In this document: positions 1 to 7,721 of the stretch, one piece after another
How the letters are laid out: each line of letters starts with the position of its first letter
How positions within the stretch are numbered: the first letter of the stretch is position 1
Origin: Streptomyces sp. NBC_01314
Lineage (GTDB): Bacteria > Actinomycetota > Actinomycetes > Streptomycetales > Streptomycetaceae
Length of the DNA stretch: 64,000 nucleotides
Assembly (NCBI RefSeq): GCF_041435215.1
Contig: NZ_CP108394.1
Location: 7,750,001 to 7,814,000, forward strand
Direction of reading: 5' to 3'
Notes under the pieces: model-generated
Told to the model about the DNA's origin: nothing
Databases searched by the model: none
The model's input: only the letters and a program-made list of their open reading frames with translations
Made by a program: the position numbers and the translations under genes

Positions 1-2
1 AA

Positions 3-632
3 CTCTTCACGGAGATCGAGAAGCGCGGGCTCGTCGCGCCGGGTGAGGGGGAGCGGGCGGTCAGCGACCGCGTCCGGGACCTGGCGAACGAGCTGTTCGG
101 CACGACCCGGCACTGGCACAAGCGGATCGTCCGCTCCGGACCCAACACGCTGAAGCCCTACCGGGAGAATCCACCGGACCGGGTCATGGGCGCGGACGAC
201 ATCGTGTTCGCCGACCTCGGGCCGATCTTCGCGGAGTACGAGGCCGACTTCGGCCGGACGTTCGTGCTGGGCGACGACCCGGTCAAGCACCGGCTGCGCG
301 ACGACCTGCCGAAGGTCTTCGAGGCCGGCCGCCGCATCTTCGAAGCCGACCCGGACATCACCGGCGCACGGCTGTACGCCGAGGTCGAGCGGCTCGCGAA
401 GGAAGCCGGGTGGGAGCTGGGCGGCTGGCACGCCGGGCACCTGGTGGGAGAGTTCCCGCACGAGTGGATCGACGGCGCGGACACGGAGTCGTACATCGCC
501 CCCGCCAACGACACCCCACTGCGGCGCACCGACAAGGCAGGGCGCTCCTGCCACTGGATCCTGGAGATCCATCTCATCGACCAGGAACGGGAGTTCGGAG
601 GCTTCTACGAGGAACTGCTCACCCTCGGCTGA
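3..632 (+). CDS. M24 family metallopeptidase, 3' part
   Basis: The frame is open from the left window edge, so the start lies outside. The visible 209 residues look like the C-terminal half of a pita-bread M24 (Xaa-Pro aminopeptidase-like) enzyme. Metal-ligand candidates are visible in FADLGPIFAEYEADFGRTF (an Asp pair), HAGHLVGEFPHE (His) and ILEIHLID (Glu), with a last Glu near FYEELLTL. The family hydrolyses peptides or related C-N bonds in the cytosol using two metals; the substrate cannot be told. The gene ends at a TGA, followed by a 309 bp gap. It has no visible functional link to the genes on its right. Confidence 0.8.
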   Translation, partial: LFTEIEKRGLVAPGEGERAVSDRVRDLANELFGTTRHWHKRIVRSGPNTLKPYRENPPDRVMGADDIVFADLGPIFAEYEADFGRTFVLGDDPVKHRLRDDLPKVFEAGRRIFEADPDITGARLYAEVERLAKEAGWELGGWHAGHLVGEFPHEWIDGADTESYIAPANDTPLRRTDKAGRSCHWILEIHLIDQEREFGGFYEELLTLG

Positions 633-941
633 TCCGTCACCCTGGCTCCGTCAAGGGCCGGCCGCCCCCCGGTCCTGGGCCAGCGGGAGCTCTGACTTGC
701 CCTCAGCAGGCGCGCGGCCTGCCCAGTGAGTGGTGTGCATCGTGAATTCGCAGGTCACGGGTCTGGTGTGTAGTCAACTCCGATTCCCACGCCGTAAATG
801 AAGAGTGCGACGACTCCCACGCCTTCAAAAAGATGGGCAGCACTGCGCCCCCGGCATCTCGCGTCGACTGCGAGCGTCACCGCTCCCGCCCGGCGCGTTG
901 GAGAAGGACGAGCAGCACGTGGTGCAGTCCCGGAGTGGTGA
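633..941. other. Intergenic, no gene seen
   Basis: No convincing coding region on either strand. It contains an IS-end-like sequence at 735-773, listed separately. The short open frames here lack ribosome sites and show no recognisable protein. Confidence 0.6.
735..773. repeat. IS-end-like sequence, copy 1
   Basis: This stretch shares GTGCATCGTGAA, then a GTCA block, CTGGTGTG and TAG with 1870-1912 in the same orientation. The second copy lies just outside an IS5-type transposase remnant, so both may be termini of one insertion-sequence family. Alignment was by eye and needs gaps. Confidence 0.45.
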
Positions 942-1172
942 TCACTCGATGTGTCCGGTGTCGGGGTCCACCTGCGAGAGGAACTCCCGGATGACCTCCT
1001 CGAGATGGTCCGTGGTGGACTGCGCCGGAGGGCGGGTGCTGAACCCGAACCCGTACTGGGGGTCGGGCCCGGTCAGCCAGGCGAAGTTGTAGGAGCCCGG
1101 CCTGCCGTCCGGCTGGCTGACCTCGAACTCGTCACCGTCGACCGACATCCGCCACGGCTCGTTCTCCGGCAT
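942..1172 (-). CDS. Small conserved hypothetical protein
   Basis: A 76-residue acidic soluble protein. I chose the ATG at 1172 because the upstream in-frame sequence reads like Arg/Pro-rich antisense noise, and the composition becomes protein-like only after MPENEPWRMSVDGDEF. The core GRPGSYNFAWLTGPDPQYGF resembles small actinomycete proteins of unknown function that I remember only as a type. No signal peptide, membrane span or catalytic motif is visible. It lies between two IS-end-like sequences, next to the secreted protein at 1255-1707 on the same strand. Confidence 0.55.
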   Translation of the reverse strand: MPENEPWRMSVDGDEFEVSQPDGRPGSYNFAWLTGPDPQYGFGFSTRPPAQSTTDHLEEVIREFLSQVDPDTGHIE

Positions 1173-1254
1173 CACGACCTGCTTTCCTTCAGCCCTGGAA
1201 AGGAGAGCGCACGTGGCCCCAACCGCGCGCGCCACAATCACATGCGCGTGTGGA

Positions 1255-1707
1255 TCACACCACGGTGAAGTCGGTCGCCTTGGGGTCCAGCGTCGTGTCG
1301 CCGTCCTTGGCTGTGGCCAGGACGGCGACGTGCCACAGGCCACGCGGGGACCCGTCGGCTTCGGCGCGGGTGACGGTTACCTTGTAGGTGCAGCGCACGG
1401 TGTCCTCACCGGACGGCTTGCAGACGGCCGACTCCACGGCGGCCATGTCCTTGGCGGTCAGCCCCTTCTGCGCGAAGGGCGAGCTCGCCGGCCACGCCAG
1501 GACCTTCACGCTCTTGACGCCGGAGGACGCCGTGACGTCAGTGGTGAAGGTGAACGAGCCACCGCGGTCGCCGTCGGGGGCCGTGTAGCGGGCCGTGCTG
1601 TGCGACAGCACCGGAGGCTGTTCCCCGGCGTAGGCGAGAGCGAAGGCACCGGCACCTCCGAGGGCGATGACACCGGCAGCCACGGAGAAAACGATACGAC
1701 GCGACAT
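1255..1707 (-). CDS. Secreted protein of unknown function, DUF5707-like
   Basis: 150 residues with an N-terminal signal or anchor (MSRR followed by a hydrophobic run to about residue 28). The rest is a single Ig-like beta domain with repeated Val/Thr strands. One Cys pair (VCKPSG and VRCTYK) could form a disulfide. The pattern recalls the streptomycete DUF5707 secreted family, from memory and unconfirmed. It is co-directional with 942-1172 across an 82 bp gap. No enzymatic motif is present, so the role is unknown. Confidence 0.7.
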   Translation of the reverse strand: MSRRIVFSVAAGVIALGGAGAFALAYAGEQPPVLSHSTARYTAPDGDRGGSFTFTTDVTASSGVKSVKVLAWPASSPFAQKGLTAKDMAAVESAVCKPSGEDTVRCTYKVTVTRAEADGSPRGLWHVAVLATAKDGDTTLDPKATDFTVV

Positions 1708-1869
1708 AAGAAAATTCCCCTAACAGACTCAGCTGGATCACACCGGCGCTCTCGGCTGCGCCGTTGCGCCAATTCTGATCGCGCAGCCAGCACCAGGTAT
1801 GAGCGCACGTACTCAACTCCAGCCTGAGTAAGACCTGTTGTCTGTGCAGTTGCGCGGCTATTGAGCGCG

Positions 1870-1912
1870 GTGCATCGTGAAAACCGCACGTCAGTCGGCC
1901 TGGTGTGCGTAG
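1870..1912. repeat. IS-end-like sequence, copy 2
   Basis: Second copy of the sequence at 735-773, in the same orientation, 54 bp from the end of the transposase remnant at 1967. Together the two copies bracket the genes at 942-1707. Confidence 0.45.
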
Positions 1913-1966
1913 GCGTGGGGAGGCTCGGGCAGGTCCGGGGCGGTAGTCCACCGACAAGATCATCCG

Positions 1967-2152
1967 TCAGCGGGCGACTTCCCGGTTCGTCAGCACCAGC
2001 AGGGCCCGGACCAGCGCGGTCGCCCACCTCGGATTCGTGCGGACCTTGCCGAGGACGCGCCAGTTCTTCAGATGGGCGAAGCCGTGCTCGACCGGGGCCC
2101 GCACTGCGGCCAATGCCTTGTTGGACAGCTTCTGGCCACGGGTCGACTTCAC
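1967..2152 (-). pseudogene. IS5-type DDE transposase, C-terminal remnant
   Basis: About 60 residues survive. Motifs such as [20 protein letters not shown] and [16 protein letters not shown] match the last segment of DDE transposases of the IS5 group common in Streptomyces; the [12 protein letters not shown] region carries the final conserved acidic/His block. The N-terminal domain and the first two catalytic Asp residues are missing. Upstream, at about 2142-2152, the sequence switches abruptly to a formate dehydrogenase remnant on the other strand. This is a dead fragment, not a mobile element. Confidence 0.85.
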
Positions 2153-2367
2153 CCCGGGTCACCTGCTCGGCAGCGTCTCCGGTGAACTCGGCCTGCGCGC
2201 CTTCCTGGAGAAGGCCGGGCACACCCTCGTCGTCACCTCGGACAAGGACGGCGACGGCTCCGTCTTCGACCGGGAGCTGGCCGACGCGGACGTGGTGATC
2301 TCGCAGCGTTCTGGCCCGCGTACCTGACCCCCGAGCGCATCGCCGCCGCGAAGAACCTCAAGCTTGC
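2142..2367 (+). pseudogene. NAD-dependent formate dehydrogenase, internal fragment with frameshift
   Basis: The translation from [19 protein letters not shown] through [20 protein letters not shown] to ADADVVISQ matches roughly residues 45-100 of NAD-dependent formate dehydrogenases. A one-base loss near 2307 breaks the frame. In the next frame the match resumes as [20 protein letters not shown] and stops dead at 2367, where a transposase remnant on the other strand begins. Both the start and the NAD-binding and catalytic domains are gone. The piece is trapped between two transposase fragments, which suggests insertion followed by deletion. Confidence 0.82.
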
Positions 2368-2369
2368 CG

Positions 2370-2890
2370 CGAGGTAGCGGCAGCAGCCCTCGATGACGCC
2401 GCTGGCGATCGGCCGGCCCAGGGTGAGGGCGATGTGGTAGTTCAGGTAGGGCTGATTGGCCTTCAGGTAGGCGGCGGCGCGTTCCGGTCCGGGGGCGGCG
2501 CGGTCCTGTTCGGTGCGGGCGCGCTGGTAGGCGTGCAGGTCGGCGACCACGCGCGGGGCGTGGTCCTCCAGCAGGTCGCGGGCTGTGGCCTGAACGAAGG
2601 CGGCACGGGCGGGCTGGGCGGGGTGCAGGTCCTCGGCGGCCTTCCACAGGTATTCGAGCACGTGCACGAGTCGACGATGATGTCGATGTCCACGCCGCGT
2701 CCGGCGGCTTCTCTTTCCAGGCATTCCAGCTGGTGGTTGGCGCCGTCGACCAGCACGATCCAGCGGCGGTCGTGCGTCGGGTCGCGCCTTTCGGCCTGGT
2801 CGAACAGCATGGTGACCATGGCGGCGGTGGAGTGCTCCGGGGAGGCGTCGATCCGGCGGCCTGCGGCGCGCGGTGGGCGGCCTGCTGCTG
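2370..2890 (-). pseudogene. ISKra4-type transposase remnant with frameshift
   Basis: One frame gives AERRDPTHDRRWIVLVDGAN through RGVDIDIIVD. After loss of one base near 2670 the other frame continues with VHVLEYLWKAAEDLHP, AAYLKANQPYLNYHIAL and IASGVIEGCCRYL. The order LVDGxxxQL, VLEYLW, YLxY, GVIEGxCR is characteristic of ISKra4-type transposases. The C-terminal segment after GCCRYL is missing and replaced by the formate dehydrogenase piece. The N-terminal third is also absent or unreadable. It is inactive, and I see no inverted repeats that would define an element. Confidence 0.75.
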
Positions 2891-3223
2891 GCGCCGTCCG
2901 TAAAGGTCCCTTTGCTTGAAAGCTTCATGGCTGCTGCCGCCGGAGCCCTCGTGCTACCTGCGTTCCGAACTTCGCCATCTCCGTGACGGATACGATGACC
3001 GATTCGCTTGCAGCTCGCTGTCCCTAGAGTCGGGCCTGGTCAGCGCACTCGCGCGCACCGCGGGAGACTCCATGGCGACCGCGGTCATCGAAACCCGAAG
3101 CAAGGACCGGACCGCCGGGCCGGCACGCCTCCTGCGCACAGAATGCGTCGCCGTCTCCAGGAGGAGCGTGACCCGCGCGAGCGCCGGAAACCGTCGACCA
3201 CAGCCAACTCACCGGAGGACCAT
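2891..3223. other. Leader region upstream of the crotonase gene
   Basis: No supported gene. A plus-strand frame runs through the region, but its composition is Arg-rich noise. A strong ribosome site (GGAGG at 3214-3218) ends the region and sets the start of the next gene. Confidence 0.5.
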
Positions 3224-4198
3224 ATGGACACGTCGCGAAGTAGCCCGCAGCCCGCAGGACACATTGCGGTCGAGGGCCACGCCGGGGTGCTTGTCGCTCG
3301 TATCGACGGAGGCCCGCATGCGTTGTTCGATCCCGAGATCACCAAGCAGCTGAAAGAACTCGTCGATCGTGCAGACCGCGATCCGGACATTCGCGCGGTC
3401 GTCTTCACCGGTACGCATCCGGACCGCTTCCTGAGCCACTCTGATGTGCGCTGGCTACAACAAGGTGGCACTGGATTCCCGCCGATCAACACGCGCATCG
3501 CCAAGCTCGTAGCGCGCACGGCGAGGCTCATCAACAGGGTGCCGGTTGTCAGAACGCTCGCGGGGATGACCCGGCTCAAGACACTTCTGCAGCTCGACAG
3601 CTTCCATGCCACCTTCCTGAAGATGAATGCAAGCGGCACCATCTTCGTCGCGGCACTCAACGGTTCGGCACTTGCCGTCGGCGCGGAACTGGCATTTGCC
3701 TGCGATCTGCGCATCATGGCAGACGGGGAGTATGTCATCGGCCTGACAGAAGTCCTGCTCGCACTGACACCGGGTGGCGGCGGCTCTCAGCGACTGCCTC
3801 GTCTGATCGGTAGGCAGCAGACGTTGGTCGCCGTTCTCGAAGGCAGGCCGTTCACGCCTGCAGAGGCTCTCTCGCTCGGTGCGGTCGACGAAGTGGTGCC
3901 ACAGGAAAAGGTCCTCGCACGGTCGATCGAGCGCGCAGAGTATCTGAGCCTGCGCTCGAAGAAATCTCTCGGAGCCATCAAGCGATCCATCTACTTCGGC
4001 AGCTCCCTGTCGCTCGAGAACGGCTTGCAGCTCGAGCACGCCGAGTTCCTGGTCAGAGATCAATCGAAGGAAGCTCAGAGGCGGATGCTTGAATACATCG
4101 CCGCCACGGACGCCACTGGCGAGCTCCCTCTGCTGAATCGTGAGACGTACGCGCGAGCACTCGCCGCCGGGCGAATCGGAGGTAGCCCGAGCGAGTAG
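3224..4198 (+). CDS. Enoyl-CoA hydratase/isomerase (crotonase) family protein
   Basis: 324 residues; the ATG at 3224 follows GGAGG by 5 bp. A crotonase fold is visible: VFTGTHPDRFLSHSDV near residues 65-80 (the CoA-binding strand and first oxyanion segment), NGSALAVGAELAFACDLRIM near residues 146-165 (second oxyanion segment) and TPGGGGSQRLPRLIG near residues 183-197. Such enzymes hydrate, isomerise or cleave acyl-CoAs in the cytosol. It is longer than the usual 260 residues, with an insert between the two oxyanion segments. Third codon positions are visibly less GC-biased than in neighbouring genes and it sits beside an IS graveyard, so transfer is plausible. No pathway partner lies nearby. 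Confidence 0.82.
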   Translation: MDTSRSSPQPAGHIAVEGHAGVLVARIDGGPHALFDPEITKQLKELVDRADRDPDIRAVVFTGTHPDRFLSHSDVRWLQQGGTGFPPINTRIAKLVARTARLINRVPVVRTLAGMTRLKTLLQLDSFHATFLKMNASGTIFVAALNGSALAVGAELAFACDLRIMADGEYVIGLTEVLLALTPGGGGSQRLPRLIGRQQTLVAVLEGRPFTPAEALSLGAVDEVVPQEKVLARSIERAEYLSLRSKKSLGAIKRSIYFGSSLSLENGLQLEHAEFLVRDQSKEAQRRMLEYIAATDATGELPLLNRETYARALAAGRIGGSPSE

Positions 4199-4659
4199 AC
4201 AGGGTCGATGTGGTGACCTCGTCCTGATCGGCGGTTCATCGCCTCAAGGCCGTTGCTGACGCCAGTGTCGGGACACATGCGGAACGGTGCGACGGGCCGA
4301 ACAGCCGACGCGTGTCGAGGCGGCGATGACGGCGAAGCCGTACGAAATGTGGAGCGCCGCCGCCGTTGACAGCAGGTTGTCTCCAGTGGAGGTAACGGTG
4401 GAGATGTCGATGGAGACCACGGGGCGGCTGTTGAACGTCGCCGGTACCTGCCGACTACGGCATGCGAGTCAGTCCCGGCAGCTGTAGTTCTTGATGGTCC
4501 GCCCTGCACATCACGGTTGACCGAACTGGGGCACCTCCGGGCCCCTTCACCCCCGGCCACCTCGATGATCCACCGCTCACCGCTCACCGCTTGCACTTCC
4601 CTCAATGCAATTCTTGCTCTCACTACCGAAGACCACTTGCCCAACCGCCCGCCCTCGCA
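4199..4659. other. Unassigned stretch, possibly decayed coding sequence
   Basis: No gene could be supported. On the minus strand around 4290-4460 one frame reads plausibly protein-like (for example VVSIDISTVTSTGDNLL), but it has no start, no context and no family I recognise. Confidence 0.35.
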
Positions 4660-4713
4660 ATGACAACAACGGCCCGACCGGTGGCACTCGTGACAGGCGC
4701 GTCCACCGGTATG
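4660..4713 (+). pseudogene. Short-chain dehydrogenase, N-terminal remnant
   Basis: MTTTARPVALVTGASTG is the start of a classical SDR, with the beginning of the TGxxxGxG cofactor loop. After about 18 codons the similarity ends within the glycine loop and nothing SDR-like follows. Only the first strand and half of the cofactor loop remain. Confidence 0.6.
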
Positions 4714-4899
4714 ACACGGAGACCGAAGGGGGCCTGTCGGTCGGCGTTGGGCCGGACGAATCGGAGGCGGGTGGCCGTGTCGTCTCGCGTGCGCCCCCGT
4801 CACCGCCGAGGCCACGCGTGCTCTCGCAGAGGTCATGGAACTCCACCTTCGGGGTCGCCGTGTGGCTGGGCTACCCGAATCGGGCGGATTCATCCAGGC

Positions 4900-4934
4900 G
4901 GACCTGCGGACCTGCGGACCTGCGGACCTGCGGG
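4900..4934. repeat. Tandem repeat, 8 bp unit, four copies
   Basis: GGACCTGC is repeated four times head to tail and followed by GGG. It is non-coding and probably arose by replication slippage. Confidence 0.85.
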
Positions 4935-5004
4935 CATGTGGACGCGGGTGGGCACCGCATCTCGGGGTAGTAACCTGCCAGGCCCCGAGGTGAGGTGGGA
5001 CGCG

Positions 5005-5103
5005 ATGAACAGGATTCCCCGTCGGGTCGCGGAGGCGATCGTGGTGCTGGCCTCTGCCGCGGTGATGCTGGTCGCGGCGACCTGGCTCGTGGACAACTTC
5101 TGA
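5005..5103 (+). CDS. Possible 32-residue single-span membrane peptide
   Basis: The frame starts with ATG after a purine-rich GAGGTGAGG at a usable distance and encodes MNRIPRR, a run of about 20 hydrophobic residues (VVLASAAVMLVAATWLV) and a short acidic tail. This arrangement fits a small membrane peptide with a positive cytoplasmic side. There is no known relative and no operon partner. It could be chance in a GC-rich intergenic region. Confidence 0.35.
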   Translation: MNRIPRRVAEAIVVLASAAVMLVAATWLVDNF

Positions 5104-5355
5104 CGCCGCCTCACCGCTGGTGGCGCGATGGCTCACAGGCCCCCGGCTGCGACGTCTCCGACGGCCGCCGCTCGGAGGCCAGGACGATAGGAGCTGTCGC
5201 CAGAGTGGCCTCGGTGAGACCCGTAGCATCCGGTGTCGTAGGCCGCGCGGCGGAGCATGCCGGTGCGGGGAGATGCTCGGATGTTCCAACAGCCATGGTC
5301 ACTGACTGCGTCGATACCCTCTCCGGAACAAGACCCGACGAACTGTGAGAAGCCT

Positions 5356-5661
5356 GTGATCCGAGACCTGTTCAACGTTCGGGTGCAGCCCGGGGAAGGC
5401 GGCTCCACGCCGTTGACCGAGGAGGAAGAGCAGCGCGCGCGGGCGGTGCTGTTCAGCGATCTCGGCAGCGTCATCGCCGAACGAGGCTGGGTCCGGTTCC
5501 CTGCATACTCGCCGGAGGAACGTCGCAGACTGGTCGATGTCGCACACCGTCTCAGTGCTCATTGGGGGCAGCAGGTGTTCATCGAGGCCGAAGACCAGTG
5601 CGCCATGAAGCTCTGTCTCGGCGGGCACGGATCGCAGCCGGCGAATCCGCTGCTGCCGTAG
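5356..5661 (+). CDS. Hypothetical protein, about 101 residues
   Basis: I prefer the GTG at 5356 because protein-like composition begins there (VIRDLFNVRVQPG); an in-frame upstream start at 5257 is possible. The protein is soluble, with an acidic helix (TEEEEQRARAVLFSDL) and a second helix (SPEERRRLVDVAHRL). It has two Cys residues near the C-terminus and no signal, membrane span or recognisable domain. The ribosome site is weak. It stands alone on the plus strand, followed by a convergent membrane-protein gene. Confidence 0.5.
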   Translation: MIRDLFNVRVQPGEGGSTPLTEEEEQRARAVLFSDLGSVIAERGWVRFPAYSPEERRRLVDVAHRLSAHWGQQVFIEAEDQCAMKLCLGGHGSQPANPLLP

Positions 5662-5892
5662 CGGGGCAGGCGCTGCCTGTGTGACTGGTGGATCATGTTC
5701 AGGTGATAGGTCGCCATGAACTGGCGGACGCCGATGAAGCACCACGCCGACCGGGCAACGGCCGAACGAACGAACCAACCGACCGACAGCCTCAAAACCA
5801 ACGGCATTCTCATGCCTTCGACAGGGGCGCAGTCATACCTGGCCGGAGGCCGGCGGCCCCATTGCGGGACCGCGGAAAACGCTGCGGGGGCG

Positions 5893-6201
5893 TCAGTCGC
5901 CACCCCCGCTGCCGCAGCTGTCGGCGCCACCGCCACCCTCCTCGGCGGCCCAGGCGCTCTCCGCCTCACCGAGTGATCTGGGCCCCGAGGCGTTCTGGTG
6001 CGGACGGCCGGTCAGGTACCAGACCAGACAGGCGACGAACACGAAGACCGAAAGCCCGACCGTCCACAGCAGTGACGCCGTGGGTCGCCGATCCATAGGG
6101 CCTTCCATGACTATGGCCGTGAACCAGGCGGCCAGGAACCCGCTCTCCGGTGCGAAGACCACCAGCACCAGGAAGACTCGCTCCCCGTCGGGCAGGCGCA
6201 T
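5893..6201 (-). CDS. Small membrane protein, two predicted spans
   Basis: 102 residues, with an ATG preceded by a strong AGGGGGAAAG site. Two hydrophobic spans are visible, at about residues 8-30 (VFLVLVVF and LAAWFTAIV) and 43-63 (LLWTVGLSVFVFVACLVWYL). A Gly/Ser-rich hydrophilic tail with CGSGGGD follows. No family was recognised. It is monocistronic and convergent with the small gene ending at 5661. Confidence 0.6.
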   Translation of the reverse strand: MRLPDGERVFLVLVVFAPESGFLAAWFTAIVMEGPMDRRPTASLLWTVGLSVFVFVACLVWYLTGRPHQNASGPRSLGEAESAWAAEEGGGGADSCGSGGGD

Positions 6202-6519
6202 CGCTTTCCCCCTCTCGCCTGTGCCACGTTAGCGGGCTCGGCCACGGCCGACTACGCCATGAGCGGGCCCGGCCTGCGGGTGGACGGGTGGCACGTGCCG
6301 CCGGGGGTGATTCGGCTGATCGCCGAGGTGAGCCTCGTCGGGGCCGAGCCGGAGGACCTGGCGGCTCCATGTGGCCGGGATGTACCCCCATGGGCCCACC
6401 AAGCCCGAAGGTGTTCACCACGATGTGGGCCGGGAACTGGGCGTGGACATGATGCGGCAATGAGTTCGTAGCGAGCCATTGACAGCGGCTTTGGCCGGGG
6501 GCACCCTCATGTGCACACG
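6202..6519. other. Upstream region of the LacI operon
   Basis: No supported gene. The last 50 bp before the LacI start contain an operator-like palindrome, listed separately. Confidence 0.5.
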
Positions 6520-6541
6520 GTTGACTAAACGATTAGCCAAC
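6520..6541 (+). promoter_or_regulatory. LacI-type operator overlapping a likely -35 element
   Basis: The half-sites GTTGACTAAAC and GATTAGCCAAC form an inverted repeat matching at 9 of 11 positions around a central CG, the geometry typical of LacI-family operators. TTGACT inside it could serve as a -35 box, with GTTATC 17 bp downstream as a poor -10. It lies 29 bp upstream of the regulator gene, so autoregulation of the whole operon is the natural reading. Confidence 0.65.
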
Positions 6542-6569
6542 CCGTTATCCAACACTTTGGGCAGGGGCG

Positions 6570-7628
6570 ATGGCGCGCCGGACAGGGATCAAAGACGTGG
6601 CCGCGGCGGCAGGTGTGTCCGTCGCGACGGTGTCGCACATCCTCAACCGGGTGGAGGGCAAGAGGGCCAGTGCGGAGACCCGGCAGCGGGTTCTACGGAT
6701 CGCCGAGGAGCTCGGGTACGCGCCGAACGGCCTGGCCCGGGGTCTGCGAACGCAGCGTTCGCAGACCATCGGCTTCATCAGCGACGAGATCGCCACCACG
6801 CCGAACGCGGGCCGGATCATCCTCGGCGCGCAGGAGGCCGCGGCTGCCCAGGGGATGGTGCTGCTGCTGGTCAACACCGGTGGGGATGAGGAACTGGAGC
6901 GCCGGAGCATCGAGATGCTGCTGCAGCGTCAGGTCGACGGCGTGCTGTATGCCGCCATGTACCACCGGGTCGTACGCCTGCCGGAGAGCCTGCGCTCGAC
7001 GCCGACCGTGCTGCTGGACGCACGCTGCGACGACCCAGCGGTGCCCTTCGTGGTGCCCGACGAGGTTCAGGGCGGGTACACGGCGGCGCGGGAGCTGATC
7101 GAGCACGGACACCGCAGGATCGGTATGACCGTGGGAACGGCGGACATTCCCGCTCTGCACGGACGCATCGAGGGCTACCGCAAGGCGCTGGCCGAGGCCG
7201 GTGTCGTCTACGATCCCTCCCTGGTCACCGCCGAGGCGGTGGCGACTCTCGGCTCAGTCGCTGTTGATGTGGCCGCGGGGTACCGGGCCGCGCGGCGGCT
7301 CCTGACGCTGGATCAGCGTCCGACGGCGTTGTTCTGCTTCAACGACCGTATGGCTGCCGGGGCCTACCGGGCCGCCGCCGAGCTGGGTCTTTCCATCCCC
7401 GATGACCTGTCGGTCGTGGGATTCGACAACCAGGAACTGGTCTCCGAGGCGCTCCACCCGGCGCTGAGCACCGTCCAGCTCCCGCACTACGAGATGGGTG
7501 CGCGGGCGGTCACCCAACTGCTCGCGCTCACCGGAACGCCGGGCCTGCCACCGGGCCCGGTCATCCAGGAAATGCTGCATTGCCCGCTGGTGGCGCGGGC
7601 ATCGGTCACTTCGCCGCCCCGGCTCTGA
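6570..7628 (+). CDS. LacI-family transcriptional regulator of the fructoside uptake operon
   Basis: 352 residues. The N-terminal helix-turn-helix (GIKDVAAAAGVSVATVSHIL, residues 5-24) and hinge (GYAPNGLARGL) are followed by a periplasmic-binding-protein-like sensor domain ending in the usual DDLSVVGFDNQEL and ALSTVQLP segments. It should act as a cytoplasmic repressor released by a sugar. It is the first gene of a co-directional row (binding protein, two permeases, GH32, GH13), with 93 bp to the next gene, and has an operator-like palindrome just upstream. The inducer is unknown; sucrose, fructose or a fructo-oligosaccharide is inferred from the downstream hydrolases. Confidence 0.93.
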   Translation: MARRTGIKDVAAAAGVSVATVSHILNRVEGKRASAETRQRVLRIAEELGYAPNGLARGLRTQRSQTIGFISDEIATTPNAGRIILGAQEAAAAQGMVLLLVNTGGDEELERRSIEMLLQRQVDGVLYAAMYHRVVRLPESLRSTPTVLLDARCDDPAVPFVVPDEVQGGYTAARELIEHGHRRIGMTVGTADIPALHGRIEGYRKALAEAGVVYDPSLVTAEAVATLGSVAVDVAAGYRAARRLLTLDQRPTALFCFNDRMAAGAYRAAAELGLSIPDDLSVVGFDNQELVSEALHPALSTVQLPHYEMGARAVTQLLALTGTPGLPPGPVIQEMLHCPLVARASVTSPPRL

Positions 7629-7721
7629 ACCCGGGACGGCGAAGCATTCGCACGACGACAGGCGACCGCTGCAATCGGTCGTCACTCCTGTCAGTACTTC
7701 GAACACAGTGAGGGTACACAC

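Noticed and set aside
1967..2890. An intact insertion sequence
   Set aside because: Both transposase pieces are truncated and one is frameshifted; no pair of terminal inverted repeats with target duplication is visible.
4075..5289. A 404-codon minus-strand frame over the region 4.1-5.3 kb
   Set aside because: The product is a Pro/Arg/Ser-rich string with no domain and overlaps the real crotonase gene; it is best explained by composition.
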